This document shows, in pieces, positions 26,393 through 34,983 of a stretch of DNA of 64,000 bases; positions within the stretch are counted from its first letter, which is position 1; each line of letters opens with the position of its first letter. The position numbers and the translations under genes are program-made. The notes under the pieces were generated by a model. That model was not told where the DNA came from. It was given only the letters and a program-made list of their open reading frames with translations, and ran no database searches. The DNA is from CAYPAV01 sp964408805 (lineage in GTDB: Bacteria > Pseudomonadota > Alphaproteobacteria > UBA8366), in NCBI GenBank assembly GCA_964408805.1, contig CAYPAV010000003.1, positions 62,001 to 126,000 of the forward strand. The letters are read 5' to 3'.

Positions 26393-27178
26393 ATGAGCGC
26401 GGACATCGAAAGCAACACCGTCGACAGGTCGGACCTTTCCGACGAGGTGATGATTCAGATCACCTCGATGAACAAATGGTTCGGCGATTTCCACGTGCTG
26501 CGGGATATCGACCTTACGGTCTTCCAGGGAGAGCGGATCGTCATCTGCGGCCCGTCGGGATCGGGCAAGTCGACCTTGATCCGATGCATCAACCGCTTGG
26601 AGGAACACCAGCAGGGACAGATCGTCGTCGACAATGTCGAGCTCACCAACGACCTGAAACAGATCGACCAGGTGCGTCGCGAGGTCGGTATGGTATTCCA
26701 GCACTTCAATCTGTTTCCGCATCTGACGGTGCTGGAGAATTGCACCCTCGCACCCATCTGGGTCCGCAGCACCCCGAAAGCGGATGCGGAACAAACGGCG
26801 ATGGAATTCCTCACGCGGGTGAAGATTCCGGAGCAAGCGGAAAAATATCCAGGACAACTATCGGGCGGTCAGCAGCAACGCGTCGCCATCGCCCGGTCCC
26901 TATGCATGAACCCGAAGATCATGCTGTTCGACGAGCCTACCTCGGCTCTCGATCCCGAGATGATCAAGGAAGTTCTGGATGTGATGGTCGATCTCGCGGA
27001 GACCGGCATGACGATGATCGTGGTGACCCACGAGATGGGCTTCGCCCGCACCGTGGCACACCGGGTCATCTTCATGGATGACGGCCAGATCGTCGAACAG
27101 AACGAGCCGGAGCCCTTCTTCAACAACCCGCAGTCCGACCGGACCAAACTGTTCTTGAGCCAGATCCTGACGCACTGA
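26393..27178 (+). CDS. aapP: General L-amino-acid ABC transporter ATP-binding protein AapP
   Basis: A 261-residue ABC ATPase with Walker A GPSGSGKSTL, signature LSGGQQQRVAIARSL, Walker B IMLFDEPTSALD and the H-loop VTHEMGF. Last gene of aapJQMP, 24 bp after aapM, with AAAGGACCAAGGAC before its ATG. It powers uptake through AapQM. It is convergent and directly abuts the next minus-strand gene, with no obvious terminator between. Confidence 0.95.
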   Translation: MSADIESNTVDRSDLSDEVMIQITSMNKWFGDFHVLRDIDLTVFQGERIVICGPSGSGKSTLIRCINRLEEHQQGQIVVDNVELTNDLKQIDQVRREVGMVFQHFNLFPHLTVLENCTLAPIWVRSTPKADAEQTAMEFLTRVKIPEQAEKYPGQLSGGQQQRVAIARSLCMNPKIMLFDEPTSALDPEMIKEVLDVMVDLAETGMTMIVVTHEMGFARTVAHRVIFMDDGQIVEQNEPEPFFNNPQSDRTKLFLSQILTH

Positions 27179-27490
27179 CTATTCGAATTCGACGATCGTT
27201 CCCTTCACCACGCGCTTGGCGGTGACGAGCGCGTCCACGCGGACATGCTGATCATCGTGTCCGCGTTGCGCGCGGTGGGCTTCGATCGCCGCTTGATCCC
27301 TCCATCGCTCGTTCAGGAAGACCGCCCCCGGACCGCCCTCGACCGGTTGCGAGACTTCCATCCGCAGACATCCGTCATCGGCCAGGGTCTTTCGGCAATT
27401 GTCCTTCAGGGCCGCCATGAATTCCGGCAGTCGATCCTCATCGACCTCGTATTCCACGATAATCGAGATATGAGGTTCACGCATGGTCAT
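27179..27490 (-). CDS. Antibiotic-biosynthesis-monooxygenase (ABM) domain protein
   Basis: A 103-residue ABM/YgiN-like ferredoxin-fold protein (ISIIVEYEVDEDRLPEFMAA, FLNERWRDQAAIEAH). Such proteins are heme-degrading or quinol monooxygenases, or simple dimeric stress proteins. Start uncertain: ATG 27490 or 27484; the longer GTG frame is less likely. It begins 18 bp after the end of the carboxymuconolactone-decarboxylase-like gene and is probably co-transcribed, which suggests a shared aromatic/quinone or oxidative role, though this is only inference. Confidence 0.78.
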   Translation of the reverse strand: MTMREPHISIIVEYEVDEDRLPEFMAALKDNCRKTLADDGCLRMEVSQPVEGGPGAVFLNERWRDQAAIEAHRAQRGHDDQHVRVDALVTAKRVVKGTIVEFE

Positions 27491-27508
27491 CCGATCTACG
27501 CAACGCAC

Positions 27509-28264
27509 CTAACCGAGCACGTCGCCCAAGGCCATCAATCCATTGAGGGCCCGCGGAAATCCGCTGTAAGGAGCAGTCTGGATCACCGCCTCGAGAATTT
27601 CCTCGCGGGTCAGGCCGACATTCAGCGCAGACTGCCCGAACTTTTTCAGCTGAGCCGGTTGCTCGAGCGCGGTGAACCCGGCGACCGCGCAAAGCATGCG
27701 CTGGCGCCGGTCGAGCCCCGGGCGGTTCCACAAGGCACCGTATCCGTAATCGATCGCGATCTCGTAAAGCCCACCCGTCACTGGATTATCGGGGGCGGCA
27801 TAGCCGTCCCGGCCCCGCGCGCCATGAAGCGCCACAAGGGTTTCGTCGCCCATCTTCTTGAGGGCCTCGCGATCGGCGGTATCCGGCGGATCATCCTCGA
27901 CCTCGACGCCTTCCTCCGCAAACACCTCGCGCGCGGCGGCACAGGAATTCTCGGCGGTCGGGAAACCGCCATAGAGGCCGACATGAACGAAGATTTCGAG
28001 AATGCTTCGCGGCGGCAACCCAATATTCAGGGCGCTTCGAACATGGCGTCGAAGCTGCGGCATTCGCTGCGTCAGCGACAGCGCGACGAGGGTGCAAAGG
28101 ACGCGATCCTCCAATTCCAGGCCCGGCCGCGCCCAGATGCCGCCGTAGATCGCCTCGATATCGAAGCCCCGATAGCCGGGCGCGACCTCTTCCCGCTCGT
28201 CGGCGACGTTGATCTGGGTCCGGATCAATTCGCCCCGTTTCCGCCATTCCTCGCGTGATGTCAT
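27509..28264 (-). CDS. Carboxymuconolactone decarboxylase-family protein with two CMD domains
   Basis: A 251-residue protein with two copies of the CMD fold: residues ~30-115 (SALNIGLPPRSILEIFVHVGLYGGFPTA) and ~165-250 (SALNVGLTREEILEAVIQTAPYSGFPRA; each given here only as the repeat unit). Neither repeat has the CxxC of AhpD peroxidases, so it is probably a decarboxylase or binding-type member. No other protocatechuate-pathway genes are in the window. It is transcribed with the ABM protein downstream. Confidence 0.85.
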   Translation of the reverse strand: MTSREEWRKRGELIRTQINVADEREEVAPGYRGFDIEAIYGGIWARPGLELEDRVLCTLVALSLTQRMPQLRRHVRSALNIGLPPRSILEIFVHVGLYGGFPTAENSCAAAREVFAEEGVEVEDDPPDTADREALKKMGDETLVALHGARGRDGYAAPDNPVTGGLYEIAIDYGYGALWNRPGLDRRQRMLCAVAGFTALEQPAQLKKFGQSALNVGLTREEILEAVIQTAPYSGFPRALNGLMALGDVLG

Positions 28265-28343
28265 CGTCGGTCTTCCCTCGTTTGCGGCGGGCTCGAAGGT
28301 AGCTCTTTTCCCTGCCGTCGAATATTTAAATCGGTCGCCCGGC

Positions 28344-29048
28344 TCAAAATCCCACCGCCCTCAACCAGGTATCGAAGACCTGTGTCCCGCGGTCTTCCAT
28401 GATCGGCCCGTGACGCGCCGTCTCTTGGCGCAAATACCCGACATCCACGCCCGGCGTCGCGGCAATCTCCACGGCATGACCGATCAGCCAGCGCTCCATG
28501 TTGCGGACCGTCACCTCGACGTGAAACTGGAAGGCAAGCGCATGGGCGCCGATCGCGAATGCCTGATTGGCGACGGCGGATGTCGATGCGAGCAGTGACG
28601 CCCCCGCGGGAAGATCGAAGGTATCGCCGTGCCAGTGCAGCACCGGCGCCGCCTCCACATGACCCAGCGGCGACTCGCGCCCCGTTTCGGTCAACTCCAG
28701 CGGCGCCCACCCCAGTTCCTTCGCGGGACCCGGATAGACTTTCCCACCCAGTGCCCGCGCCATCATCTGACAGCCGAGGCAAACTCCCAATGTCGGCCGT
28801 TCGGCCGCAAGGCGTCTCTCCAGGATCGCCACCTCGTCCGCGATCCAGGGATAGGCGTCGTCCTCGTAGACCCCCATCGGCCCGCCAAGTGCCACGACCA
28901 AATCAGGTGCCAGCCCATCGAGATTGCTGAGATCATCGACGCCGGCATCGAGGTAGCGGATTTCGAAGCCACGTTGCTCGAGCAAGGGACCGAGCGTACC
29001 CAGGTCCTCGAAAGCGACGTGGCGGATAGCGAGGGCGGTTCGGGACAT
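28344..29048 (-). CDS. Class I glutamine amidotransferase-like protein
   Basis: A 234-residue GATase1-fold protein with the nucleophile elbow LGVCLGCQMMARALGG (Cys90) and the His176/Glu178 pair in FQFHVEVT. It has no fused synthase domain. Stand-alone members hydrolyse gamma-glutamyl compounds or act as amidotransferase subunits. I used ATG 29048 over an upstream TTG. It lies 11 bp after the SRAP-domain gene, so the two are likely co-transcribed. Substrate unknown. Confidence 0.85.
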   Translation of the reverse strand: MSRTALAIRHVAFEDLGTLGPLLEQRGFEIRYLDAGVDDLSNLDGLAPDLVVALGGPMGVYEDDAYPWIADEVAILERRLAAERPTLGVCLGCQMMARALGGKVYPGPAKELGWAPLELTETGRESPLGHVEAAPVLHWHGDTFDLPAGASLLASTSAVANQAFAIGAHALAFQFHVEVTVRNMERWLIGHAVEIAATPGVDVGYLRQETARHGPIMEDRGTQVFDTWLRAVGF

Positions 29049-29059
29049 GGGCGCCTTTA

Positions 29060-29758
29060 TCAAAGAAGATCCAGCTGGCGGGGCGCCGCGGATTCCACGG
29101 ACGGATCGATCGTTACCGGCTCCAGCAGCGATGCGTCGTCATTGACTACCTTGTTGACCCGTGTCGAGACCGGCCAGGTTTCGAAACCGCCCGGATAGGG
29201 TTGCATCAAGGCGCCCGCGTCATGCGCCTCTCCGCCAAGCCAGGTGTCAAAACCCGCCGGGTCCAATATGACCGGCATCCGATGATGGATCGTTGCCAGC
29301 GCCTCGGTCGCCTCGGTGGTGACGATGGCGCAGGTCTCGATCTCGTTTCCGGCACCATCGAGCCAATGTTCCCACAGGCCGGCGAAAGCGAAAAGCGCAC
29401 CGCCCTCGAGACGGATATGGAATGGCTGCTTCGGGCCGCCCTTGGCCCCCTGCCATTCGTAAAACCCATCGGCGGGGATGAGGCAGCGGCGGCGCTTGAA
29501 GGCGGAGCGAAAAGACGGTTTTTCGGCCACCGTTTCGGCCCGCGCATTGACCATGCGATTGCCGATCGCGGGGTCCTTCGCCCAGGACGGGATCAATCCC
29601 CAGCGAAGGGCGACCAACTCCCGCTCCGTGCCGCGGACGACGAAAACATCCTGCCCCGGCGAAATGTTATGGCGCGGCGCCAGATTGACCATCGCGTCGA
29701 AGCCGAAAAGCGCCCGCATCCCATCGAGCGGAGTGGTAAGTGTGTAGCGACCGCACAT
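29060..29758 (-). CDS. SRAP-domain (YedK/HMCES) abasic-site protein
   Basis: A 232-residue SRAP protein. Its start at ATG 29758 gives Met-Cys-Gly-Arg-Tyr, so Cys2 becomes the N-terminal catalytic residue after Met removal, which fixes the start. Other family elements are NARAETVAEKPSF, RCLIPADGFYEW, FAGLWEHW and IHHRMPVIL. SRAP proteins form covalent DNA crosslinks with abasic sites in single-stranded DNA and shield them. Longer frames upstream are antisense to the PrpD-like gene. No LexA box was visible. Shares its transcript with the GATase gene. Confidence 0.93.
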   Translation of the reverse strand: MCGRYTLTTPLDGMRALFGFDAMVNLAPRHNISPGQDVFVVRGTERELVALRWGLIPSWAKDPAIGNRMVNARAETVAEKPSFRSAFKRRRCLIPADGFYEWQGAKGGPKQPFHIRLEGGALFAFAGLWEHWLDGAGNEIETCAIVTTEATEALATIHHRMPVILDPAGFDTWLGGEAHDAGALMQPYPGGFETWPVSTRVNKVVNDDASLLEPVTIDPSVESAAPRQLDLL

Positions 29759-29860
29759 GCCGCATTCTCGCCCAATCGGCACGCGCGAACCAGCGCGCGT
29801 CGGTGCTATTCTTACCCTTCGGCCGACATAGCTTTCTTTAGCGGCGAATTGGAGGCGGCG

Positions 29861-31366
29861 ATGGAACTTCACGAACTTCGTGTCTGGCCAACCAACGAGG
29901 CGCACGCCCGGACGGAGGAACTCGCCTGGAAGATCGCCACGGTCGCAAGCGACCCGGTCCCGGTCGAGGCGGATGTCGCCGAAATGATCGGCAATCGGAT
30001 CATCAACAACGCCGCCGTCGCCATCACCGCCATCGAGCGGGCACCGGTCGTGGCCGCCCGCGCCCAGGCCCTGGCGCATTTCCGCGAAGGCGGCGCGACC
30101 CTCCACGGCCTTCCCGCCGACCGCCGGGTCGCGGCCGAATGGGCCGAATGGGCCAACGGCACCGCGGTCCGGGAGCTTGATTTCCACGACACCTATCTCG
30201 CCGAGGACTACTCCCATCCGGGCGACAACATCCCCCCGCTCATCGCCGTGGCACAACAGACCGGCCGAAGCGGGGCGGAACTCCTTCGCGGAATCGCGAC
30301 CGCCTATGAGATCCAAATCGATCTCGTAAAGGCGATCTCGCTGCACAAGCACAAGATCGACCATGTCGCCCATCTCGGACCGGCGGCAGCGGCCGGTATC
30401 GGGGCCATGCTGGGCCTGGCGCCGGAGACGATCTATCAGGCAATCAACCACGCGCTCCACGTGACCTGCTCGACGCGGCAATCACGGAAGGGCCAGATCT
30501 CGAGCTGGAAGGCCTACGCGCCGGCGCACGCGACCAAGCTCGCCGTCGAGGCCGTCGACCGAGCGATGCGGGGCGAGACGGGACCGGCGCCGATCTATGA
30601 AGGCGAGGACAGCGTGGTCGCCCGGCTGCTCGATGGCGCCGATGCGCATTACCAGGTCCCGCTGCCGGCACCCGGCACGCCGAAGCGCGCTATCATGGAG
30701 AGCTATACCAAGGCCCATTCGGCCGAATACCAGGCCCAGGCGATGATCGATCTCGCCTTTCGCATGCACGGCCAACTCACCGATACCGCCGCGATCGAGA
30801 ATATCGTCATTCATACGAGCCACCACACCCACGCCGTGATCGGCAGCGGCGCCGGCGATCCACAAAAATACGATCCGGATGCCAGCCGGGAGACACTCGA
30901 CCACTCGCTCCCCTATATCTTCGCCGTGGCGCTGGAGGACGGGACCTGGCACCACGCGGACTCCTACACCTCCGCCCGCGCTCATCGGCCGGAAACCGTG
31001 GCGCTTTGGCGAAAGATCGTCACCGCCGACGACCCCGAATGGAATGCCCGCTATCACGCGTCAGATCCTGCCGAGAAGGCGTTCGGCGGCCGGGTCGAAA
31101 TTACCCTGGCGGACGGCCGGACGATCACCGATGAAATTGCCGTCGCCGATGCGCATCCCGCGGGCGCCAAACCCTTCGGCCGCGCCGATTACATTGCGAA
31201 ATTCGAGAGCCTAACCACGGCAGTCGCGAGCGAGACATCACGGGGCGGATTCCTCGGCGCCGTTGAAGAATTGACGGAATCCGGCACGACCGAACTTGCC
31301 GATCTGACACCGGTCGCCGATCTTCTCGATCTCCCCTCGGCATCGGATGGGCAAGGTATCTTCTGA
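29861..31366 (+). CDS. MmgE/PrpD-family dehydratase (2-methylcitrate dehydratase-like)
   Basis: A 501-residue MmgE/PrpD protein, close to the length of PrpD. Typical segments are NNAAVAITAIERAPV, LDFHDTYLAEDYSHPGDN and DLVKAISLHKHKIDHVAHLG. The family dehydrates 2-methylcitrate or related tricarboxylic acids. Start at ATG 29861 with GGAGGCGGCG just upstream; longer in-frame sequence is antisense to SRAP. The HMG-CoA-lyase-like gene starts 28 bp later. A propionyl-CoA synthetase gene lies 3.6 kb away, but prpB and prpC are absent, so the methylcitrate cycle is incomplete here. Confidence 0.87.
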   Translation: MELHELRVWPTNEAHARTEELAWKIATVASDPVPVEADVAEMIGNRIINNAAVAITAIERAPVVAARAQALAHFREGGATLHGLPADRRVAAEWAEWANGTAVRELDFHDTYLAEDYSHPGDNIPPLIAVAQQTGRSGAELLRGIATAYEIQIDLVKAISLHKHKIDHVAHLGPAAAAGIGAMLGLAPETIYQAINHALHVTCSTRQSRKGQISSWKAYAPAHATKLAVEAVDRAMRGETGPAPIYEGEDSVVARLLDGADAHYQVPLPAPGTPKRAIMESYTKAHSAEYQAQAMIDLAFRMHGQLTDTAAIENIVIHTSHHTHAVIGSGAGDPQKYDPDASRETLDHSLPYIFAVALEDGTWHHADSYTSARAHRPETVALWRKIVTADDPEWNARYHASDPAEKAFGGRVEITLADGRTITDEIAVADAHPAGAKPFGRADYIAKFESLTTAVASETSRGGFLGAVEELTESGTTELADLTPVADLLDLPSASDGQGIF

Positions 31367-31394
31367 ACGTCGATCAATTGAAGGAAAGCGCCTC

Positions 31395-32351
31395 ATGCTC
31401 GAACTGCCCCAAACCGTCACCATCGTCGAGGTCGGCCCGCGTGACGGGCTACAAAGCTTCCCGCGCTGGATCGACACCGACGTCAAGGTCGCGATGATCG
31501 ATCGGCTCTCGGCGGCGGGCTATCCGGTGATCGAGGTCACGAACTTCGCGCATCCGAAGGCCATCCCCCATCTTCGCGACGCGGAGGAGGTAATGCGGCG
31601 CATCGAACGGCGGGACGGCATCACCTATCGCGCGCTCGTTCCCAATGCCCGGGGCGCCGAGCGTGCCGCCGCCACCGATTGCGACGAGATGCTGGGATTG
31701 ATCACCATTTCCAAGACCTATCTCGCCAAGAACCAGAACATGGAAAGAGACGAAGCCGTTGAGCAGGGTATCCGCGCCTTCGAGATCGCGGAGGCGGCAG
31801 GTGCCCGCTTCGTGATGGCGCTCGGCATGGCGCTCTGGTGCCCCTATGAGGGGCGCATCGACGAGGAGGACTCCCTCGACGTGGCGCGCCGCTATTACGA
31901 CGCGGGCATCCGGCGGATGTATTTCGCGGGGTCGGTCGGCATGGAAGACCCGCGCCACGTCAATTCACTGTTCCGCCAAGCAACCGCCGCTTTTCCGGAC
32001 GCCGAATTCGGCTGGCACTGCCACAATCTGGCCGGCATGGGGCCAGCCAATATCCTGGCGGCACTCGACGGCGGGGCCCGGTTCGTCGAGGGGGCGATTT
32101 GCGGATTGGGCGGCGGCATCGTCATGCCGACGACGATGGGCTCGGTCGGAAACTTCCCGAGCGAGGACGTCGTCCACATGTTGAACGAGATGGGGATCGA
32201 GACCGGCGTCGAGACCGAGGCGGCGAAGGCCGCGGCACTCGATATCGCCAAGATGCTGGATTTCGAACCGCGCAGCCACATCACCCATGCGGGTACACGC
32301 GCCGACGTCCAGGAGATGGGCCGGACCAATCCCCGCGCCCACCCCGTCTAA
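31395..32351 (+). CDS. HMG-CoA lyase-like aldolase lacking the catalytic Cys at the usual position
   Basis: A 318-residue DRE-TIM metallolyase. Arg17-Asp18 (EVGPRDGLQ) and the metal-binding His208-x-His210-Asn211 (WHCHNLAGMG) are present. In true HMG-CoA lyases the glycine-rich loop GLGGCP carries the catalytic Cys; here it reads CGLGGGIVMP, with Gly241 there and a Cys (236) five residues earlier. The reaction may thus be a different acyl-CoA lyase or use the shifted Cys. It is probably co-transcribed with the PrpD-like gene, where it might cleave a related branched acid. Start ATG 31395 follows GAAGGAAAG. Confidence 0.8.
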   Translation: MLELPQTVTIVEVGPRDGLQSFPRWIDTDVKVAMIDRLSAAGYPVIEVTNFAHPKAIPHLRDAEEVMRRIERRDGITYRALVPNARGAERAAATDCDEMLGLITISKTYLAKNQNMERDEAVEQGIRAFEIAEAAGARFVMALGMALWCPYEGRIDEEDSLDVARRYYDAGIRRMYFAGSVGMEDPRHVNSLFRQATAAFPDAEFGWHCHNLAGMGPANILAALDGGARFVEGAICGLGGGIVMPTTMGSVGNFPSEDVVHMLNEMGIETGVETEAAKAAALDIAKMLDFEPRSHITHAGTRADVQEMGRTNPRAHPV

Positions 32352-32360
32352 GCTGGCGCG

Positions 32361-33131
32361 CTAGAAGGAATCCTTTCGCTGGCGAGTCTCCGCGAAGACA
32401 TCGATTAAGCTTGCGCCCTCGAGACCGACCGTTCGCTGAAGCAGTGGACTATCCGGGCGCAGGAAAGGATTGGTCTTCCATTCCTCCGACAGGGTCGAGG
32501 GGACCGTCGCGATACCCCGACTGCGCATGTCGTCGATTTCGTGCATGCGCTGGACGAGGTCTTCGTTATCAGGTTCGACCGACAGCGCGAAGCGGCCGTT
32601 GGATTGGGTGTATTCATGGGCGCAATAGACCTGGGTCTCGCCCGGAAGCGCCTTCAGTTTCGAGAGCGACTCCCACATCTGTTCGAAGGTGCCCTCGAAG
32701 ACGCGCCCGCATCCAAGCGCGAACAAAGTGTCGCCGCTGAAGAGGACATCGGATTTCTCGAACCAAAAGGCGATATGGCCGCTGGTGTGGCCCGGCACAT
32801 CGAAAACCTTGGCCTCAGTCGACCCGAATGCATAAACGTCGCCGTCGCCGACCTCGACATCGATCCCGGGGATGCGATCGCGATCGGCCCTCGGTCCGAC
32901 GATGGTGCAACCGGTTTGCGCCTTTATTTCGAGGTTCCCGCCGGTGTGGTCGCCGTGATGGTGGGTGTTGAGAATGTGCGTGATGGTCCAGCCCTTGGCC
33001 TCGGCCGCCGCCAGGACGGGGTCCACCACCGCCGGATCGACCGCCGCGGTCGCCTTCGAGTCCGGGTCATGGGCGAGCCAGACATAATTATCGCTCAAGA
33101 CCGGAATGCGTTTAATTTCGAGTTTCGACAT
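32361..33131 (-). CDS. gloB: Hydroxyacylglutathione hydrolase (glyoxalase II)
   Basis: A 256-residue metallo-beta-lactamase-fold hydrolase with the binuclear metal motif His57-x-His59-x-Asp61-His62 (THHHGDHTGGN). Further ligands lie in VPGHTSGHIAFW, FSGDTLFALGCGRVFEGT and AHEYTQSN. The length and the C-terminal helix with RxxKDxF ending (RQRKDSF) are typical of GloB. It hydrolyses S-D-lactoylglutathione in methylglyoxal detoxification. Single gene; convergent with the lyase gene. Confidence 0.95.
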   Translation of the reverse strand: MSKLEIKRIPVLSDNYVWLAHDPDSKATAAVDPAVVDPVLAAAEAKGWTITHILNTHHHGDHTGGNLEIKAQTGCTIVGPRADRDRIPGIDVEVGDGDVYAFGSTEAKVFDVPGHTSGHIAFWFEKSDVLFSGDTLFALGCGRVFEGTFEQMWESLSKLKALPGETQVYCAHEYTQSNGRFALSVEPDNEDLVQRMHEIDDMRSRGIATVPSTLSEEWKTNPFLRPDSPLLQRTVGLEGASLIDVFAETRQRKDSF

Positions 33132-33195
33132 GAGTTCCTTTCCCCTTTAAAGCCGCGAGCCCCCAAATCGGCGGCGAACCGCGGTCCGTCTAAGC

Positions 33196-34812
33196 TTATT
33201 CCGCGCGATCTCGCAGCACGAATTTCTGGACCTTGCCGGTCGACGTCTTCGGCAACTCGCCAAAGACCACGAATTTGGGACATTTGAAACGCGCCATATT
33301 GTCCCGGCAAAACTCGATCACCTCCTCCGCCGTCGCCGAGGCATCTTCCTTCAAAGTCACGAAAGCGATCGGCACCTCGCCCCAATGGTCGTCCGCCTTG
33401 CCGACGACCGCAGCCTCCAGGATGGCGGGGTGGCGATAGAGAGTTTCCTCGACCTCGATCGTGGAGATGTTTTCGCCGCCCGAGATGATGATGTCCTTCG
33501 AGCGATCCTTTAATGCGATGTAGCCGTCGGGATCCCAAACGCCGAGATCGCCCGAATGGAACCAGCCATCGGCGAAGGCCTCGTTCGTCGCATCGGCGTT
33601 CTTGAGATAGCCCTTCATCACGACATTGCCCTGGAACATCACCTCGCCCATGGTTTCGCCGTCTTTGGGAACGGGTTCCATGGTTTTTGGGTCGGCGACC
33701 ATCAAATCCTCCAGGACGTGATAGGGCACGCCTTGGCGCGATTTCTTGGCGGCCCGCTCCTCGTCGGTCAGGGCGTCCCAATCATCGTGCCAGGCACAGA
33801 CCGTGGCGGGGCCGTACACCTCCGTCAGGCCGTAGACATGGGTAATATGGAACCCTTCCGCTTCCATTTTCTGCAGGACGGCGGGCGGCGGCGGGGCGGC
33901 GGCGGTCATCACCTCGACGGTGCGCGGCAGCGGCCGGCGTTCCTCCTCCTTGGCGTTGATGATCATGTTGAGGACCACCGGCGCGCCGCAGAAGTGCGTG
34001 ACGTCTTCCTCCGCGATCGCGCGAAAAATCTCGGCCGGCTCGACCCGCCTGAGGCAGACGCTGGTCCCCGCCTGCGCAGCCAGGGCCCAGGGGAAACACC
34101 AGCCGTTGCAATGGAACATCGGCAGCGTCCAGAGATACTTTGGATGCATCGGCATCTGCCAGGCAAGGATGTCGCCAAGCGACAGGAGATAGCTGCCCCG
34201 GTGGTGGTAAACCACACCCTTCGGATTCCCCGTCGTGCCCGAGGTATAGTTGAGCGAGATCGCGTCCCACTCGTCGTCCGGCAGCGACCAATCGAACTCG
34301 GGGTCGCCGCCGGCGATGAACTCCTCGTACTCCATGTCGCCGAGGCGTTCGCCGCCCGGCCCAAGCGCATCGTCGATATCGATCACCGCCGGCTTCGCGG
34401 CACACTTCGCCAGCGCTTCCTTCATGGTCGGTGCGAGTTCGGTATCGGTCAACACCACCTTGGCCTCGCCGTGATCGAGGATGAACCCGACTGTCGCCGC
34501 GTCGAGCCGGGTATTGATCGTGTTCAACACACCGCCCGCCATCGCGACGCCGAAATGCGCGTCATACATCGCCGGGACGTTGGTGGCGAAACACGCGACC
34601 GTATCGTTCTTGGAAATACCGCGACTCCGGAGCACGCTCGCCAGGCGCCGTGCGCGGCCATAGGTCTCGGACCAGCTGTAGCTCCGATTGCCGTGCACCA
34701 CGGCCGGCCGATCGGGATAGACCGCCGCCGTCCGCTTGATGAACGACAACGGGCTCAACGGAACGAAATTAGCGGCGTTCTTGCCGAGACCGGTCTCGTA
34801 TTTGTTGGCCAT
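33196..34812 (-). CDS. AMP-dependent acyl-CoA synthetase (medium-chain/DmdB-like)
   Basis: A 538-residue ANL-superfamily ligase. The ATP loop is YTSGTTGNPKGV, the aromatic/acyl-pocket region HVYGLTEVYGPATVC, the A8 hinge GWFHSGDLGVWDPDGYIALKD and the catalytic Lys motif LPKTSTGKVQKF. It activates a carboxylic acid to acyl-AMP and then acyl-CoA. The overall sequence is nearest the group that includes 3-methylmercaptopropionyl-CoA ligase and fatty-acid ligases, but substrate cannot be assigned. Divergent from prpE across 170 bp. Confidence 0.9.
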   Translation of the reverse strand: MANKYETGLGKNAANFVPLSPLSFIKRTAAVYPDRPAVVHGNRSYSWSETYGRARRLASVLRSRGISKNDTVACFATNVPAMYDAHFGVAMAGGVLNTINTRLDAATVGFILDHGEAKVVLTDTELAPTMKEALAKCAAKPAVIDIDDALGPGGERLGDMEYEEFIAGGDPEFDWSLPDDEWDAISLNYTSGTTGNPKGVVYHHRGSYLLSLGDILAWQMPMHPKYLWTLPMFHCNGWCFPWALAAQAGTSVCLRRVEPAEIFRAIAEEDVTHFCGAPVVLNMIINAKEEERRPLPRTVEVMTAAAPPPPAVLQKMEAEGFHITHVYGLTEVYGPATVCAWHDDWDALTDEERAAKKSRQGVPYHVLEDLMVADPKTMEPVPKDGETMGEVMFQGNVVMKGYLKNADATNEAFADGWFHSGDLGVWDPDGYIALKDRSKDIIISGGENISTIEVEETLYRHPAILEAAVVGKADDHWGEVPIAFVTLKEDASATAEEVIEFCRDNMARFKCPKFVVFGELPKTSTGKVQKFVLRDRAE

Positions 34813-34896
34813 CTAGAATTCTCCCTCCGGGATCGCCGTATGTTAGCCAGCAATCGCCAGGGCTCAAGGGGAGCCTTTGCCGAGCACCTTTGGCGG

Positions 34897-34924
34897 TTGC
34901 CCGCGCCCGACACCGCCTTATAAT
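34897..34924 (+). promoter_or_regulatory. Candidate sigma70 promoter for prpE
   Basis: TTGCCC (34897-34902), a 16-bp spacer and a perfect TATAAT (34919-34924) lie 60 bp before the prpE start. This is one of the few consensus -10 boxes in a GC-rich window. The downstream sequence includes AGGGGAGTAGG before the ATG. No operator is recognised. Confidence 0.5.
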
Positions 34925-34983
34925 CGCGCCAAAGAAAACGGTTCCAACGACAATCGCCTGCGTCGTTGCCAGGGGAGTAGGAA

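Noticed and set aside
29201..29860. N-terminal extension of the PrpD-like frame
   Set aside because: It is antisense to the SRAP gene, whose Met-Cys start and motifs are clear; the PrpD ATG at 29861 has a good ribosome site.
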